This document shows, one piece after another, positions 1 to 9,450 of a DNA stretch of 42,291 nt. The notes under the pieces are model-generated. The model was given only the letters and a program-made list of their open reading frames with translations, was not told the origin of the DNA and made no database searches. The DNA comes from Phlegmacium glaucopus (Eukaryota > Basidiomycota > Agaricomycetes > Agaricales > Cortinariaceae). Made by a program: the position numbers and the translations under genes. Where the stretch lies: positions 259,417 through 301,707 of the forward strand of contig MU130354.1 of NCBI GenBank assembly GCA_015039465.1, written 5' to 3'. Every line of letters starts with the position of its first letter. Within the stretch, counting starts at the first letter, position 1.

Positions 1-713
1 AAAGAATGTTGAATCGTCGCCAAGAGAATCTACCATGGAATTTAAAAGGTGAACATGAGCATCAGCCTCATGATCAACCTGCTCCAGATCTCATAAAGTT
101 AAAAAATTTCTTTGGTCCTGCAACTTTTTATTGTGTTGAAACCATTTGTGCCCCATGTGGTGTTGTTGTTGCATGGGCTAAATTTTCAAGATCAGAGTCA
201 GAATCAAATATCTTGGCATTCTTAAACCAAGTGTATCCTTCAATGGAATCATGCCCTGACTATATATGCATTGATAAGGCATGTCAATTACTTAAGCATG
301 TTGTTGCTCAAGGTCAATGGAATACTTGGTCACAAACAACCAGATTCATAGTTGATAGCTTTCATTATCAGAATCATCGCAAGACAGACACTCTTTGTCG
401 TACTTGGTGTAATCCAGCTCCCACAGATGGGTCTGCTCCAAATCTGGTTATAACAGCAACAGCATCTGATGGTACTACTTATCAGAAATGTGCATTCAAT
501 ACTCAGGCATGTGAACAACTCAATGCATGGTTGGGTGGGCTTGAGTCAATTCTCAAGCGAATGACCCCTTCAAATTTTAATTGGTTTATACATGCAATGC
601 TCTTTTATCATACAAGAAATGTTATCAAGCGACAAATAAATAAAAACAAAAAGAGACAAGCAGGAAAGTTGAATAATGATAGTGATAGTGACAGTGATGA
701 TGGTGCTGAATAA
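1..713 (+). CDS. KDZ-type transposase-like protein, C-terminal part (5' end outside window)
   Basis: The frame is open from the left edge, so the first visible Met (position 6) need not be the start. The 235 visible residues contain an Asp in YICIDKACQL, then a block FIVDSFHYQNHRKTDTLC and a later CEQLNAWL with a conserved Glu. This order (Asp, Asp/His/Cys cluster, Glu) fits the C-terminal half of the KDZ (Kyakuja-Dileera-Zisupton) transposases and the cysteine-cluster proteins associated with them, which are expanded in mushroom-forming fungi. These act as DNA transposases with an RNase H-like fold. The C-terminus is basic and then runs into an acidic Ser-Asp repeat. No stop interrupts the visible part. 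I infer the family from motifs; whether the gene is intact depends on sequence to the left. Confidence 0.6.
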   Translation, partial: RMLNRRQENLPWNLKGEHEHQPHDQPAPDLIKLKNFFGPATFYCVETICAPCGVVVAWAKFSRSESESNILAFLNQVYPSMESCPDYICIDKACQLLKHVVAQGQWNTWSQTTRFIVDSFHYQNHRKTDTLCRTWCNPAPTDGSAPNLVITATASDGTTYQKCAFNTQACEQLNAWLGGLESILKRMTPSNFNWFIHAMLFYHTRNVIKRQINKNKKRQAGKLNNDSDSDSDDGAE

Positions 714-823
714 ATAAATAAATTGTACATACATGCACATGTAACAAAGGCTGAATACCAAAATAAATTGTATATACATACACATATAACATTATATAAT
801 TGAACAGCTATTGAAATTCACAA

Positions 824-952
824 AAGTCCAGTCAAAGTCCGGTCAGTGTCCGGCGGAATCTGACCGGACATACAGTCCGGTCATTTTTATACATCCACTG
901 GACTTTGACCGGACTTCTACCGGAATTCCGACGGAGTCCGGCCGGACAATGT
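824..952. repeat. TCCGG/CCGGA palindromic cluster
   Basis: This 130-bp stretch carries many copies of TCCGG and CCGGA in both orientations, including AGTCCGGTCA (about 836) and TGACCGGACT (about 905), which are reverse complements. It lies between the KDZ-like gene and the start of the gypsy relic. Such short inverted motifs are typical of transposon subterminal regions. Which element it belongs to cannot be told. Confidence 0.5.
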
Positions 953-973
953 GGGGGACTGTAAAATACACTG

Positions 974-1273
974 CGAATCAAGCTTCAAATGCAGTCTGCG
1001 AACGGCACATTTAACAAGTCACTGGGATTAGCGCGAAATGTCCCATTCAAGTTTGGCGAAATAACAATTTACATGCAAGTCCATATTCTTTGTTTTCCAG
1101 CTTACGATGTTCTCTTAGGTCGTCCATTCAACTTGGTTACCGAAAGCACAGTCAAGAATTTCGCGGACAGTCAGCAGATGCTCACTATCGAGGATCCGAA
1201 CTTGGGTGAAGGAGTCACGATGGCAACTCATCCCCATGGACAGCCTTGTGATGTTGGGGAGGAGGATTTCTGA
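974..1273 (+). pseudogene. gypsy retropepsin, C-terminal fragment
   Basis: The peptide MQSANGTFNKSLGLARNVPF followed by AYDVLLGRPF is the C-terminal part of the aspartic protease of basidiomycete gypsy Pol polyproteins, including the ILGRP-like motif. The catalytic Asp-Thr/Ser-Gly part would lie upstream and is missing. The frame ends at a stop at 1271-1273, and the downstream reverse transcriptase is in another frame, so the join is broken. A retropepsin processes Gag-Pol; this copy cannot. Confidence 0.75.
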
Positions 1274-2796
1274 TGAAGGAGGGACTGATACAAGATTCTC
1301 GCGATAATCAACAATGTACAATATTTTCAGAAATCGATAAATCAACTATTCCGCGTTATTCAGTGAATCATTCAGTTTCCTCCAAAAGTTGTTTGGGAAT
1401 ACAATCAGTCAGAGAGGATGGTGTTAGGGAAAGGCAAGAGAGGAGAGAGGGAGTATGGGAGGATATGTGGTCGATAGCGAAGGGATGGGGAGTGGAAGAG
1501 CAAGTGAGGAAGGCAAAGCATCAGACAGTCGCGAGACAAGACAAGAGCAAGTCACAAGAAGCACAACTATCAGATACGCACACTTGGGCACCACGGCCCC
1601 CTAGCACTATTTCAGGACGTTCAAGCCAGGCAGCGAGACCAGCGAGCGTCAATTCAGTTAATCAATCACAAACACAAACAGTCGCAGTATTTGCAGCAAA
1701 GAAGTATAAGCCAGTAGCGAGGAAGGTTAAGCCAGTAGGGAGCGAGTTGTTGGAGAAGTTTAGAATTGTGAGGGAGATCAAGGGGGATGCATTGGGGAGT
1801 CTTCCAATCCTTAATCCAAGACCACCCCCATTTGTACCAGTGGGTCGATATACGCGAGAGAGCAAGGAGGCGTTTGACGAGTTGAATGGAGGAGGGTTTC
1901 TTTGGCCAGCGGAACGTGAGCTCTTGCATCATTTCATGTCATTACAGCAAGACGCGTTCGCCTGGATAGATCCAGAGCGAGGTCATTTTCGCGAGGACTT
2001 CTTTCCTCCAGTCGAAATTCCTGTGATTCCCCATACGCCTTGGGTCGAGCAAAATATTCCTATTCCTCCAGGGATCTTCAAAGAAGTGTGCGGGTTGATT
2101 AAGAAGAAGATAGATGCGGGGGTGTTTGAACCTAGCAACTCATTGTACCGTTCGCAATGGTTTTGCATGTTGAAGAAGGATGGGAAGTCATTGCAAATTG
2201 TGCAGTCTCTCAAGCCGTTGAATCACGTCACTATCAGACACTCAGGAATCCCACCATTCACAGATCAGTTAGCAGAGCAGTTCATGGGGAGAGCATGCGG
2301 AAGTATATTGGATTTGTATGTGGGGTATGACGAGCATACGCTGGCACAGTCTTCACGGGACTACACAACATTCCAGACACCATTTGGTGCTCACCACCTT
2401 ACGACGTTGCCCATGGGATGGACAAATTCTGTTCCTATATTTCATGACGACGTTACACATATTCTACAAGCCAAGATTCCACATGTTACCCAGCCTTATA
2501 TTGACAATGTCCCAGTTCACAGTCCAGCTTCGCGATATATCAAAGCCGATGGGACACCGGAGACAATACCAGAGAATTCAGGCATTCGTCGTGTTGTATG
2601 GGAGCATTTCCAGGATCTGAATAGAGTGGTGCAGAGGATGAAGTATTGTGGAGGGACATATTTGGGGACAAAGTCAATTTTGTGTGTGGAAGAGATTACG
2701 GTTTTAGGGCATCGTTGTACGGCAGAAGGGAGGTTACCAGATTTATCGCGAGTGGAGAAGATTGGGGAATTGGGGAAAGTGCAAGGATCTCAGTGA
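1273..2796 (+). pseudogene. gypsy reverse transcriptase, fingers and palm
   Basis: After a basic, low-complexity linker (to about 1900) the ORF reads as a gypsy reverse transcriptase: WVEQNIPIPPG, then SQWFCMLKKDGKSLQIVQ, the first catalytic Asp in SILDLYVGYDEH, PFGAHHLTTLPMGWTNS, and the catalytic loop. The loop is YIDN where YxDD is expected, so the second catalytic Asp is Asn (codon AAT, consistent with one G-to-A change from GAT). At about 2765-2780 the frame is lost and the thumb continues in the next frame (2762 onward). The enzyme would copy element RNA into DNA; this copy is dead. Confidence 0.85.
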
Positions 2797-3760
2797 TGTT
2801 AGGGCATTTTTGGGAACGGTTGGAGTGTGTAGGATGTTTATAAAGGACTTTGCGAGGAGGGCGAACCCGTTAGTAAAGTTGACGAGGAAAGGAGTACCTT
2901 GGGAATTTGGGGAGGATCAGTTGGAAGCTATGGAGGATTTGAAGGACGCGCTTCTTGCTTCACCGGCTCTGCGACCCATCGACTACAATTCACAGTCTCA
3001 AGTCATACTATCAGTCGACACTTCCTATATAGCGGTTGGATACATTCTGTTGCAGTGCAATGAAGAAGATAATTGCAAATGTTACTTCGCAAGATTTGGA
3101 AGCATTACGCTCAACAAACGAGAACAAAGATTTTCACAGCCAAAGTTGGAATTGTTCGGACTCTATCACGCTCTCGGAACGTTGAAGCATCATCTCATTG
3201 GGGTCAGGAATTTAGTTGTGGAGGTAGACGCGAAGTACATCAAGGGAAAGCTAGCAAACCCAGACATTGCACCGTCCGCGAGCATCAACCGTTGGATTGT
3301 CTCTATTCTTATGTTCCATTTTGAACTTGTACACATTCCGGCAGCATTTCACGGTCCAGATGGTTTATCACGGCGCAGACCTCAGCCAGGGGATAGTGTA
3401 GAGGAGGAGGATGATGGTTTCGACGATTGGATAGATCAGGTTAATGGTTTCATGCACTTTGTAAATCCAGCACCGCAGAGGCAACATCAAATTCGCGACA
3501 AGAGTACCTCGCTGGTCTTATCTATCTTTGTCATGGAATCACGCAGTCGTACGAGGGGAAGAGCTAAGAACGGGGATGGAGATAAACTGAGGGATGATGA
3601 AGAAAGGTTCGAGGAGGTTGTCGAGGGAGAAGGCGAAGAGATTTTAGAGAATGTTGGGGGAGGCGAAGAAACTGGAAGAAGAACCGGATTCACGAGCAGA
3701 GCTGACGAGGAGAGTAGCGAAGTTTTAATAGAGGATGCTGAGGGCGGGGATGAAGCATGA
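2762..3760 (+). pseudogene. gypsy reverse transcriptase thumb and RNase H
   Basis: The frame resumes with WGKCKDLSDVRAFLGTVGV, the standard thumb of gypsy Pol, then LVKLTRKGVPWEFG. An RNase H domain follows (VILSVDTSYIAVGYILLQ, then QPKLELFGLYHAL and VVEVDAKYIKGKL), with Asp/Glu/Asp positions recognisable. The tail LVHIPAAFHGPDGLSRR is the usual RNase H-to-integrase linker. The C-terminal 100 residues are acidic and repetitive. A single-base indel separates it from the preceding frame. Confidence 0.85.
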
Positions 3761-3796
3761 CGGATCACGTATTCCGACATTCCGAGGGCACTTTTA

Positions 3797-4192
3797 GTGA
3801 CTACTACCGACAAGAAGTTGGAGAAGGTTAGGGATTGGTTAGGAAATTGGGAGAGGCCAGAAGGGTTGAAGGACGAAGAGTACAAGACGTTTATGCATTT
3901 TGCGATGGAGTATTTTGTGTTGAAGGAGAGGTTGTGGAAGAAAGACGGGAAGGGAAACCATAAGTTGGTTGTCCCTAAGGAGAGGCGTATATTCCTTATC
4001 ATTTCGGCTCACGACAACATTGGCCACCATGGCCTATTCGCGACTCACACATTACTTGTGGAACGATATTGGTGGCCGGGCATGAAACGCGACATTGCTT
4101 GGTTTATCACTACTTGCCATCTATGTCAACTTTGCAAGACACAACAAAACATTACTCCACCAGTGGTTGCGACACCTGCACCGCGCGAAGAG
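3797..4192 (+). pseudogene. gypsy integrase, zinc-binding N-terminus
   Basis: The H2C2 zinc domain is complete: AHDNIGHHG supplies the histidines and TCHLCQLCKT the cysteines, around the signature ERYWWPGMKRDI. At about ATPAPREELS the homology stops, and a few codons later the sequence jumps to the integrase C-terminal region. The whole catalytic RNase H-like core with its DDE residues (normally about 150 residues) is missing, so this is an internal deletion. Confidence 0.8.
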
Positions 4193-4218
4193 CTATCACT
4201 CTACAAAAATGAAGGTCC

Positions 4219-4558
4219 CAATTGGCAATGTTACACGACAAAGTCCATAGTACTCAACTCAAAGCAGCAGTCCAGTTCGAGAAGGATCATTTGCGAGTCA
4301 TCCACGACTACGACTTTCATTTGGGAGATTTGGTGTTGGTGCGGAACACAGCTATAGAGAAGGCATCGAATAGGAAAATGAGGGCGAGGTATAATGGCCC
4401 ACTTATCGTCATTTCGCGGAACCAAGGAGGTGCATATATTATCGCAGAGCTGTTTTTCAGAGGCCGGTTGCAGCGTTTAGGGTGATTTCGTATTTTGCAA
4501 GAAAGAAGTTGGATTTACCACCATTGGAGGAGTTACTGGACACTTTCCTTGAGCCTTA
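4219..4558 (+). pseudogene. gypsy integrase C-terminal region
   Basis: The frame from 4222 reads MLHDKVHSTQLKAAVQFEKD, then GDLVLVRNTAIEK and RARYNGPLIVISR, which is the post-core part of gypsy integrase. At a T-run near 4455 the frame slips; the ending FARKKLDLPPLEELLDTFLEP with its stop (4556-4558) lies in another frame. This marks the 3' end of pol. Confidence 0.75.
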
Positions 4559-4595
4559 GACGACTCTCCACCTCGAGGACTAGTAGGCGGTGTGA

Positions 4596-5229
4596 CTATG
4601 TGAACAAGTCAGCGAAGAAGAAAGGGACACAAACGGAAACTTTACCTATTTCAACATCATCTTCCTCATCTACGTCGTCCATCAGTTCGTCTCGTTCCTC
4701 AGCAGCAGGTGTGATAGCTGGCGAGCCAGGAGGCGAGACATCTGCAACTGGGGACGGCACAGCTACAGGAGGCCGGAGCTTGTCTAGATCCTCGAGGAGC
4801 CGCCTTGCATCAGCCATAGCAGCCATGAGCTTGCTGCAGTTGGTACGAAACGTTGTTGAAGCCAGGATTTTGTTGGCCAGCCCTTGAAACCCAGCGGGGT
4901 CTAGGTCGCTGAACTCATGTACCTCGGTCATTTGACGCACGAGGTCTTTCATTTTGTACTAGGAAGAAAGTCAGCAATATTCACACAGGAAGAAAAGAAG
5001 TCAAACGATCACTTACGATGTCATGCACCATCACCTTGACGAACTTCTGCTGCATCGGAGCAGGGGTTTCCCCAAAGAATACCACAGTTTCCTCAAACTC
5101 CTTGAAACTTTCAGCGAGGCAATCAGCTAATGAGCGAGGGACATCAGCAGAGAGTGTAGTCAGAGGGCCAGCAGCAGCAGGAGGTGCAAGAGATGCACCA
5201 GCAGTGGGAGTGGACGTGATAGAGGACAT
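4596..5229 (-). CDS. Spliced antisense gene inside the gypsy element (unknown function)
   Basis: Two exons on the minus strand, 5229-5017 and 4958-4596, are joined by a 58-nt intron with GTAAGT donor and CTAG acceptor; the join keeps the frame and gives 191 residues. The N-terminus is Ala/Thr/Pro-rich. The middle (about 30-135) is well-behaved and probably helical, with FKEFEETVVFFGETPAPMQQ and FSDLDPAGFQGLANKILAS. The C-terminus is Pro-rich, then acidic. I do not recognise a domain. It lies between the end of pol and the polypurine tract, opposite in direction to pol, with a TATA box about 80 bp upstream. It may be an accessory gene carried by the element family or a captured host gene. Confidence 0.6.
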
Positions 5230-5306
5230 GTAGAGGATGGTTTAAGCAGTAGAGGAACGGTCTTGAGGTAGATGATGAAGAGGAAAGTGTGGTGCGAACA
5301 ATTGCC

Positions 5307-5313
5307 TTTTATA
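5307..5313 (-). promoter_or_regulatory. TATA box of the antisense gene
   Basis: On the minus strand the sequence CCTATAAAAGGC lies 78-84 bp upstream of the antisense ATG at 5229, a normal fungal TATA spacing. It is inside the retroelement, so the element would carry its own antisense promoter. Confidence 0.55.
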
Positions 5314-5400
5314 GGTTTCAACTGCCACCGGGTTCTCACATGACTTACGGGAGTACGACAAGGCTTAGGGTTTAGACTGAGGACAGTCTAGATTTCAGTT

Positions 5401-5410
5401 GGGAGGAGGA
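5401..5410 (+). other. Polypurine tract of the gypsy element
   Basis: GGGAGGAGGA directly precedes the LTR start TGATAGGATCC. The inverted copy of this LTR also has a purine-rich run next to the same TGATAGG end (minus strand, 9050-9030). Confidence 0.6.
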
Positions 5411-6289
5411 TGATAGGATCCATATAGCCTCTAGGTTCGTAAACTGGTTATTTTTGCGATTTAACAACTTCGCAGTATACGCAGATGCCTCGCGGGTACC
5501 AACTTCACTCGCACTCTCATTCGCAGTTGTTGCACACCCTTTGCACATCACACAACATGATATAGTCCTCACATAACCTTCATACATCACTTCTACGACC
5601 TTTGTAACTATCCAATGCACCCTCATTCCTCCTCGCATTTCATACTTCAACATATCTTCAACTCTCTCTATCAATACTGGACTTAGCCATTTCTTTCCTT
5701 TGCAACCACACCTTCACACAGCTTCTCTTTAATCTCACGGTCTTTCACGGCTCACATACACATCCATTTCACTGGTTTGATCATAGTCCATGTTGTTTTT
5801 AACTTACTTTCTTTTAACTTTCTATATATATTATTATTTTATCATCTCCTTCAAAACAGGAGGTCATACAACTGACCTCCTTACTCATCACTTCTATTGT
5901 TATTCTATCCCCTATTTCTTTGTTACCAAACTACTGGGCCCATGTGACTTCACATTAGCTCAATTTTTACATTACTGTTTCGCATATCCGCACCTGGCTA
6001 GCTTGTTACTCTTGTATTAAGTACCTGTAGCAAGTAGGAGGGAAGGTGAAGAAGAGACGGCCAGAGTTTTGATCCCATAAACTTTGCAGCAATGTTCTAA
6101 GTCAATAGTCTCATCCTTTAAGCTACTTCGCATACTGCATTATTGTTCGCAAACTTCGCTATCTTCGCGGTCTACTCGTCTAGTGTATTTCAATACCACA
6201 AACTTCTCTTTAATTCTATCAAGGAAATCTACATTAACCCCTCCAAACTATGTTACTACTTGCGGTCTGATCCAACCGCTGGTACAACA
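5411..6289 (+). repeat. Gypsy 3' LTR (left copy)
   Basis: This 879-bp segment aligns along its whole length with the reverse complement of 7534-9029 once a nested insertion there is removed. Shared blocks include GGATCCATATA at the start, ACAGGAGGTCAT, CTACTGGGCCCATGTGA and TTGATCCCATAAACTTTGCA. It starts TGAT after a polypurine tract. The right copy ends in ATCA and this one in AACA, taken as a mutated end. ORFs here are artefacts of the LTR. It retains the uninterrupted site (5641-5653) into which a solo LTR inserted in the right copy. Confidence 0.75.
5858..5881. repeat. Conserved hairpin in the LTR
   Basis: AGGAGGTCA and TGACCTCCT form a perfect 9-bp stem around a 6-nt loop. The stem is unchanged in the inverted LTR copy (7942-7965), while the loop differs by one base. 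Confidence 0.6.
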
Positions 6290-6599
6290 ACAAGGCCTTC
6301 CAGTCAGCTTACAAAAGTCCAGCAGCAACCACTTCTCGACCAACCAGTACCACCACACTCTGATTCAATCCATCAATACCGCCACAGAGGAACACTTGAA
6401 TGAACATGGCATCATTGTCACATTTTATCCTGATGCTCCAACGACTCTTGCATACCCTCCAAATGACCCTATACTACCAGGTTTCTCTTTTATGGCAACC
6501 GTTATACATTGTTTATCCTTCCTTAACCTTGAATTTGTTTGAGATCCTACCCCTCTCCAAATTCCTCCCTCTTTTTCCACCTTTACTTTTCCTAAGTCT

Positions 6600-7536
6600 A
6601 AAATTACTTCAACACTTTGGCATTGACATTTCAGACACCTTGGAATAGATGCTACAAGAGATGCTTTGATGAAACAATATATTGATGGGGTTGAATTTAC
6701 TGGTCCCTTTATTCATGAGAACTGCACAGCGTGTATGATTGGGAAAAGCCTGCAACATGCATACTCACATAATGGTCATCGAGCATCTGGCATCGCAGAA
6801 CTTTTGCACATGGATTTATGCGGACCGTATCCCACACAAACACCTGATGGCAAACTCTACTTTTATGCTGTTCTCGATGATTATTCCAACTTTGGCTTTA
6901 CCAACCTTTTACAACTTAAAAATGAAGCTTTCTTAGCCTTCTGTGGCATAGAAGCTTTTCTTCTCCGCTCCTATGGGAGGGAAGAAAGTCATTTCTGTTT
7001 GTATTGATAGTGCCATGGAGCTATCTAAAGGACCTATGGGAAAACATTTTGCTACAAGTGGTATAGTCATTCAGAAGACTGCTCCACATGCTCATTAACA
7101 AAATGGCAAAATCGAGCAATATGTCCAGACTATCAAAGGTGGTCAAACCTTACTTGCAGACTCTGGACTACCTATGTTGTTCTGGGGGTGGGCCATCCTT
7201 ACCTCACAATATTTGCGCAATCAATTACCTACCTCTACTTTAATGACAAATGTTACACCGTTTGAGGTCTTAACTAGCAAGAAACCCAATGTCGCTCACT
7301 TATGTGTTTGGGGCTGTCAATGCTTTGTTGCCATTCCTCCTGAATTATGGACAAAAGCAGGCCCTCAGCAATATGAGGCTATTTTCATTGGCTATGAAGA
7401 AGCTCGCATTGGCTGGACTGTTTGTGATTTAAAGGGTACTGTACATTTCTCTCGAGATGTCATCTTTAATGAAGACATGACAACTTGTCTTGGTGTTCCT
7501 TGTTCACTATTGCCCAAACTCTTAGACAACTGTTGA
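6600..7536 (+). pseudogene. copia pre-integrase and integrase
   Basis: The pre-integrase zinc region (RHLGIDATRDALMKQYIDG, ENCTACMIGKS) runs into the integrase core: LLHMDLCGPYPTQTPDGK with the first Asp, CIDSAMELSKG with the second, and NGKIEQYVQT with the Glu. It then continues through LPMLFWGWAILTSQYLRNQL and RVWGC-like LCVWGCQCFVAI to IGYEEARIGWTVCDL. Stops and frameshifts occur at about 6660, 7005 and 7098. The reading stops at 7536, where an inverted gypsy LTR has landed. An integrase inserts the cDNA; this copy is inactive. Confidence 0.8.
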
Positions 7537-8190
7537 TGTACCTGTGGTGGGATCAGACCGCAAGTAGTAATGTAGTTTGGAGGGGTTAATGTAGATTTCC
7601 TCAATAGAATTAAAGAGAAGTTTGTGGTATTGAAATATGCAAGAAGAGTAGACCGTGAAGATAGCAAAGTTTGTGAACAATAACGCAGTACGCAAAATAG
7701 CTTAATTAATGAGACTATTGACTTAGAACATTGCTGCAAAGTTTATGGGATCAAAACTCTGGCCATCTCTTGTTCACCTGGCCTCCTACTTGCTACAGGT
7801 ACTTAATACAAGAGTAATAAACTAACCAGGTGCGGATATGCAAAACAGTAATGTAAAAATTGAGCTAATGCAAAGTCACATGGGCCCAGTAGTTTGGTAA
7901 TGAAGGGATAGGAGATAAAGTAAAAATAAAGGTGATGAGTAAGGAGGTCAGTTGAATGACCTCCTGTTTCGAAAGAATGATAAAAACATATATATGGAAA
8001 GATGAAAGAAAGTAAATGCAAAACAACACAGACCATGATAAAACCAATGCAAAGGATGCACGGAGAGGTAAGGAATGCATATGCAAACCATGAAAGACTG
8101 CAAGATTAGATAGTGGCTGTGTGAAGATGCAGTTGCGAAGGAGTGAATATGGCTAAGTGCACTGCAGCTAACAAGAGCTGTAGATATGTT

Positions 8191-8195
8191 GAAGT
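8191..8195. repeat. Target-site duplication GAAGT, left
   Basis: Identical to 8780-8784; the pair brackets the solo LTR, and one copy is present in the empty site of the other gypsy LTR. Confidence 0.8.
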
Positions 8196-8779
8196 TGTTA
8201 AGTTTTAAGCAAAGGAGAAGTCACGTCGGAGTTACTCCGGAACGGACGGAACGGAACCGGAACAGTAACCTGGAAAGGACGTTGGCCTCAGCGTATGTGC
8301 TGTGCCGCCCAGCTCCTAAGGTGTCCTGATTTCGGAACGGAAGAATAAGTAACAAGTCGGAAGACCTCAGTGACTTAGAGGGAAAACAAGAGGAGGGGAA
8401 CTAAGTTGATATTCAAACTAAGGGAAAACATACAAGTTCAAGTACTTTAAATATAAAGAGAATTGCAACCGAAATATAGAATATAAATATAAGTGCTGCG
8501 TTCTGCTCCTGGGAAAGGTCCTGCATTCTTGGGTGAATAATCCATGGCTGGTGCGCTGACTGATAGTGGGAAAGATGATGACAAAGAATAGTGGTAGTGG
8601 CGAAGAAGTGATAACGGGTTTGGAGTATAGTCGGAGGAACTGGAATGTCACGGAGAAGTCTCGGAGTTGAACATAGAAGGAGTAGTTCGGGATATAAGGG
8701 AAGGCACTGTACGGAGTACAGACTACCGGAAACAGCTCCGACAGAGCTAGACCGGAGTAACGTATGACGGAATGTAACA
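8196..8779. mobile_element. Solo LTR of a third retroelement, 5-bp target duplication
   Basis: This 584-bp block begins TGTTAAG and ends ATGTAACA (TG...CA, inverted termini TGTTA/TAACA). It is flanked by the direct repeat GAAGT at 8191-8195 and 8780-8784. The homologous LTR at 5411-6289 has the empty site with a single ACTTC (5644-5648, opposite strand sense). That is the exact signature of LTR-element integration followed by LTR-LTR recombination. It contains inverted GTTACTCCGG motifs near both ends and no coding sequence. Confidence 0.85.
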
Positions 8780-8784
8780 GAAGT
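8780..8784. repeat. Target-site duplication GAAGT, right
   Basis: Partner of 8191-8195; see the solo LTR. Confidence 0.8.
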
Positions 8785-9029
8785 ATGAAGTGCAAAGAGG
8801 AATGAGGGTGCTTTGAATAGTTATGAGGGTCATAGAGGTGATGTGCGAGACATGTGCGAAGAGTAGGCGATATCGTAGGACATGCAAATGATAGTGTGAG
8901 GGTTACTGACAACCGTGGCCGAGAATGCGAGTGATAATGGTAACCACGAGGTATCCATGAGTGTCTGCAAAGTTGTTAAATCGCAAAAATAACCTATTTA
9001 TGAACCTAGAGGTTATATGGATCCTATCA

Positions 9030-9110
9030 CCATCCCATTTCTCCTCATCCTGTTTGGCATCGTCGTCAAACCTCAGCTGGTCGTGCATTTTATGAAGTCC
9101 TTTGTTTAAA
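9030..9110 (-). mobile_element. Internal remnant of the inverted gypsy element
   Basis: On the minus strand a purine-rich run (GAGGAGAAATGGGATGG) directly precedes the LTR start, as expected of a polypurine tract. About 60 further bases upstream match neither the copia element nor the left gypsy copy clearly. The inverted LTR is therefore probably a 3' LTR with a scrap of internal sequence. The junction with copia sequence is uncertain (about 9110). Confidence 0.45.
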
Positions 9111-9450
9111 GAAACAGCGCGTTATGACATGTGAAACACAGAGAATGGAAAAACTAGGTTGGAAAATGGGGGTGATATTGATGGACATGGTGATGATCTT
9201 GATGGAAATGGGGGTGATGTTGATGTTGATGTTGATGCAAGGTTGGAAATGAATGGGGGTGCGGTTTTATATGCAGGGGCTATGGACGCTCAAGGAAATG
9301 TGAAAAGGGGTTTTGTACCAATTGGATTGGGTGACCTAAATCCTACAGAAGATGCAATATTCGCCTATATTTCCTTCCTTGCCTCTTCAACATTTTCTCA
9401 TCAAATTGAAACCGATACTTTGGGTATGATGGAAACTGTTGCCTTATGAT

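Larger units (their letters stand above)
960..6289 (+). mobile_element. Ty3/gypsy retrotransposon relic, 5'-truncated, with 3' LTR
   Basis: Protease, reverse transcriptase, RNase H and integrase pieces follow in gypsy order on the plus strand, then an antisense gene, a polypurine tract and one LTR. No 5' LTR, primer-binding site or gag is present; the element begins inside the protease next to the TCCGG cluster. Frameshifts, a deleted integrase core and an altered reverse transcriptase motif make it inactive. The domain pieces are listed separately. Confidence 0.85.
7534..9029 (-). repeat. Inverted gypsy LTR (right copy) with nested solo LTR
   Basis: Read on the minus strand it begins TGATAGGATCC and ends GGTACATCA, so the termini are TGAT and ATCA. 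Without the nested insertion it is about 907 bp, close to the left copy (879 bp), with which it aligns throughout with scattered substitutions. It interrupts the copia integrase-to-reverse-transcriptase linker. No target duplication is visible because the far side carries extra element sequence. Confidence 0.75.

Noticed and set aside
3487..4002. 171-aa minus-strand ORF in the gypsy element
   Set aside because: Antisense shadow of the acidic, repetitive pol segment; unlike the gene at 4596-5229 it has no promoter or splice support.
5790..6542. Plus-strand ORFs similar to minus-strand ORFs at 7392-8036
   Set aside because: The similarity reflects the inverted LTR copies, not a protein family.
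8418..8912. 164-aa minus-strand ORF
   Set aside because: It straddles the boundary of the nested solo LTR and the gypsy LTR and has no motif; an accident of LTR sequence.
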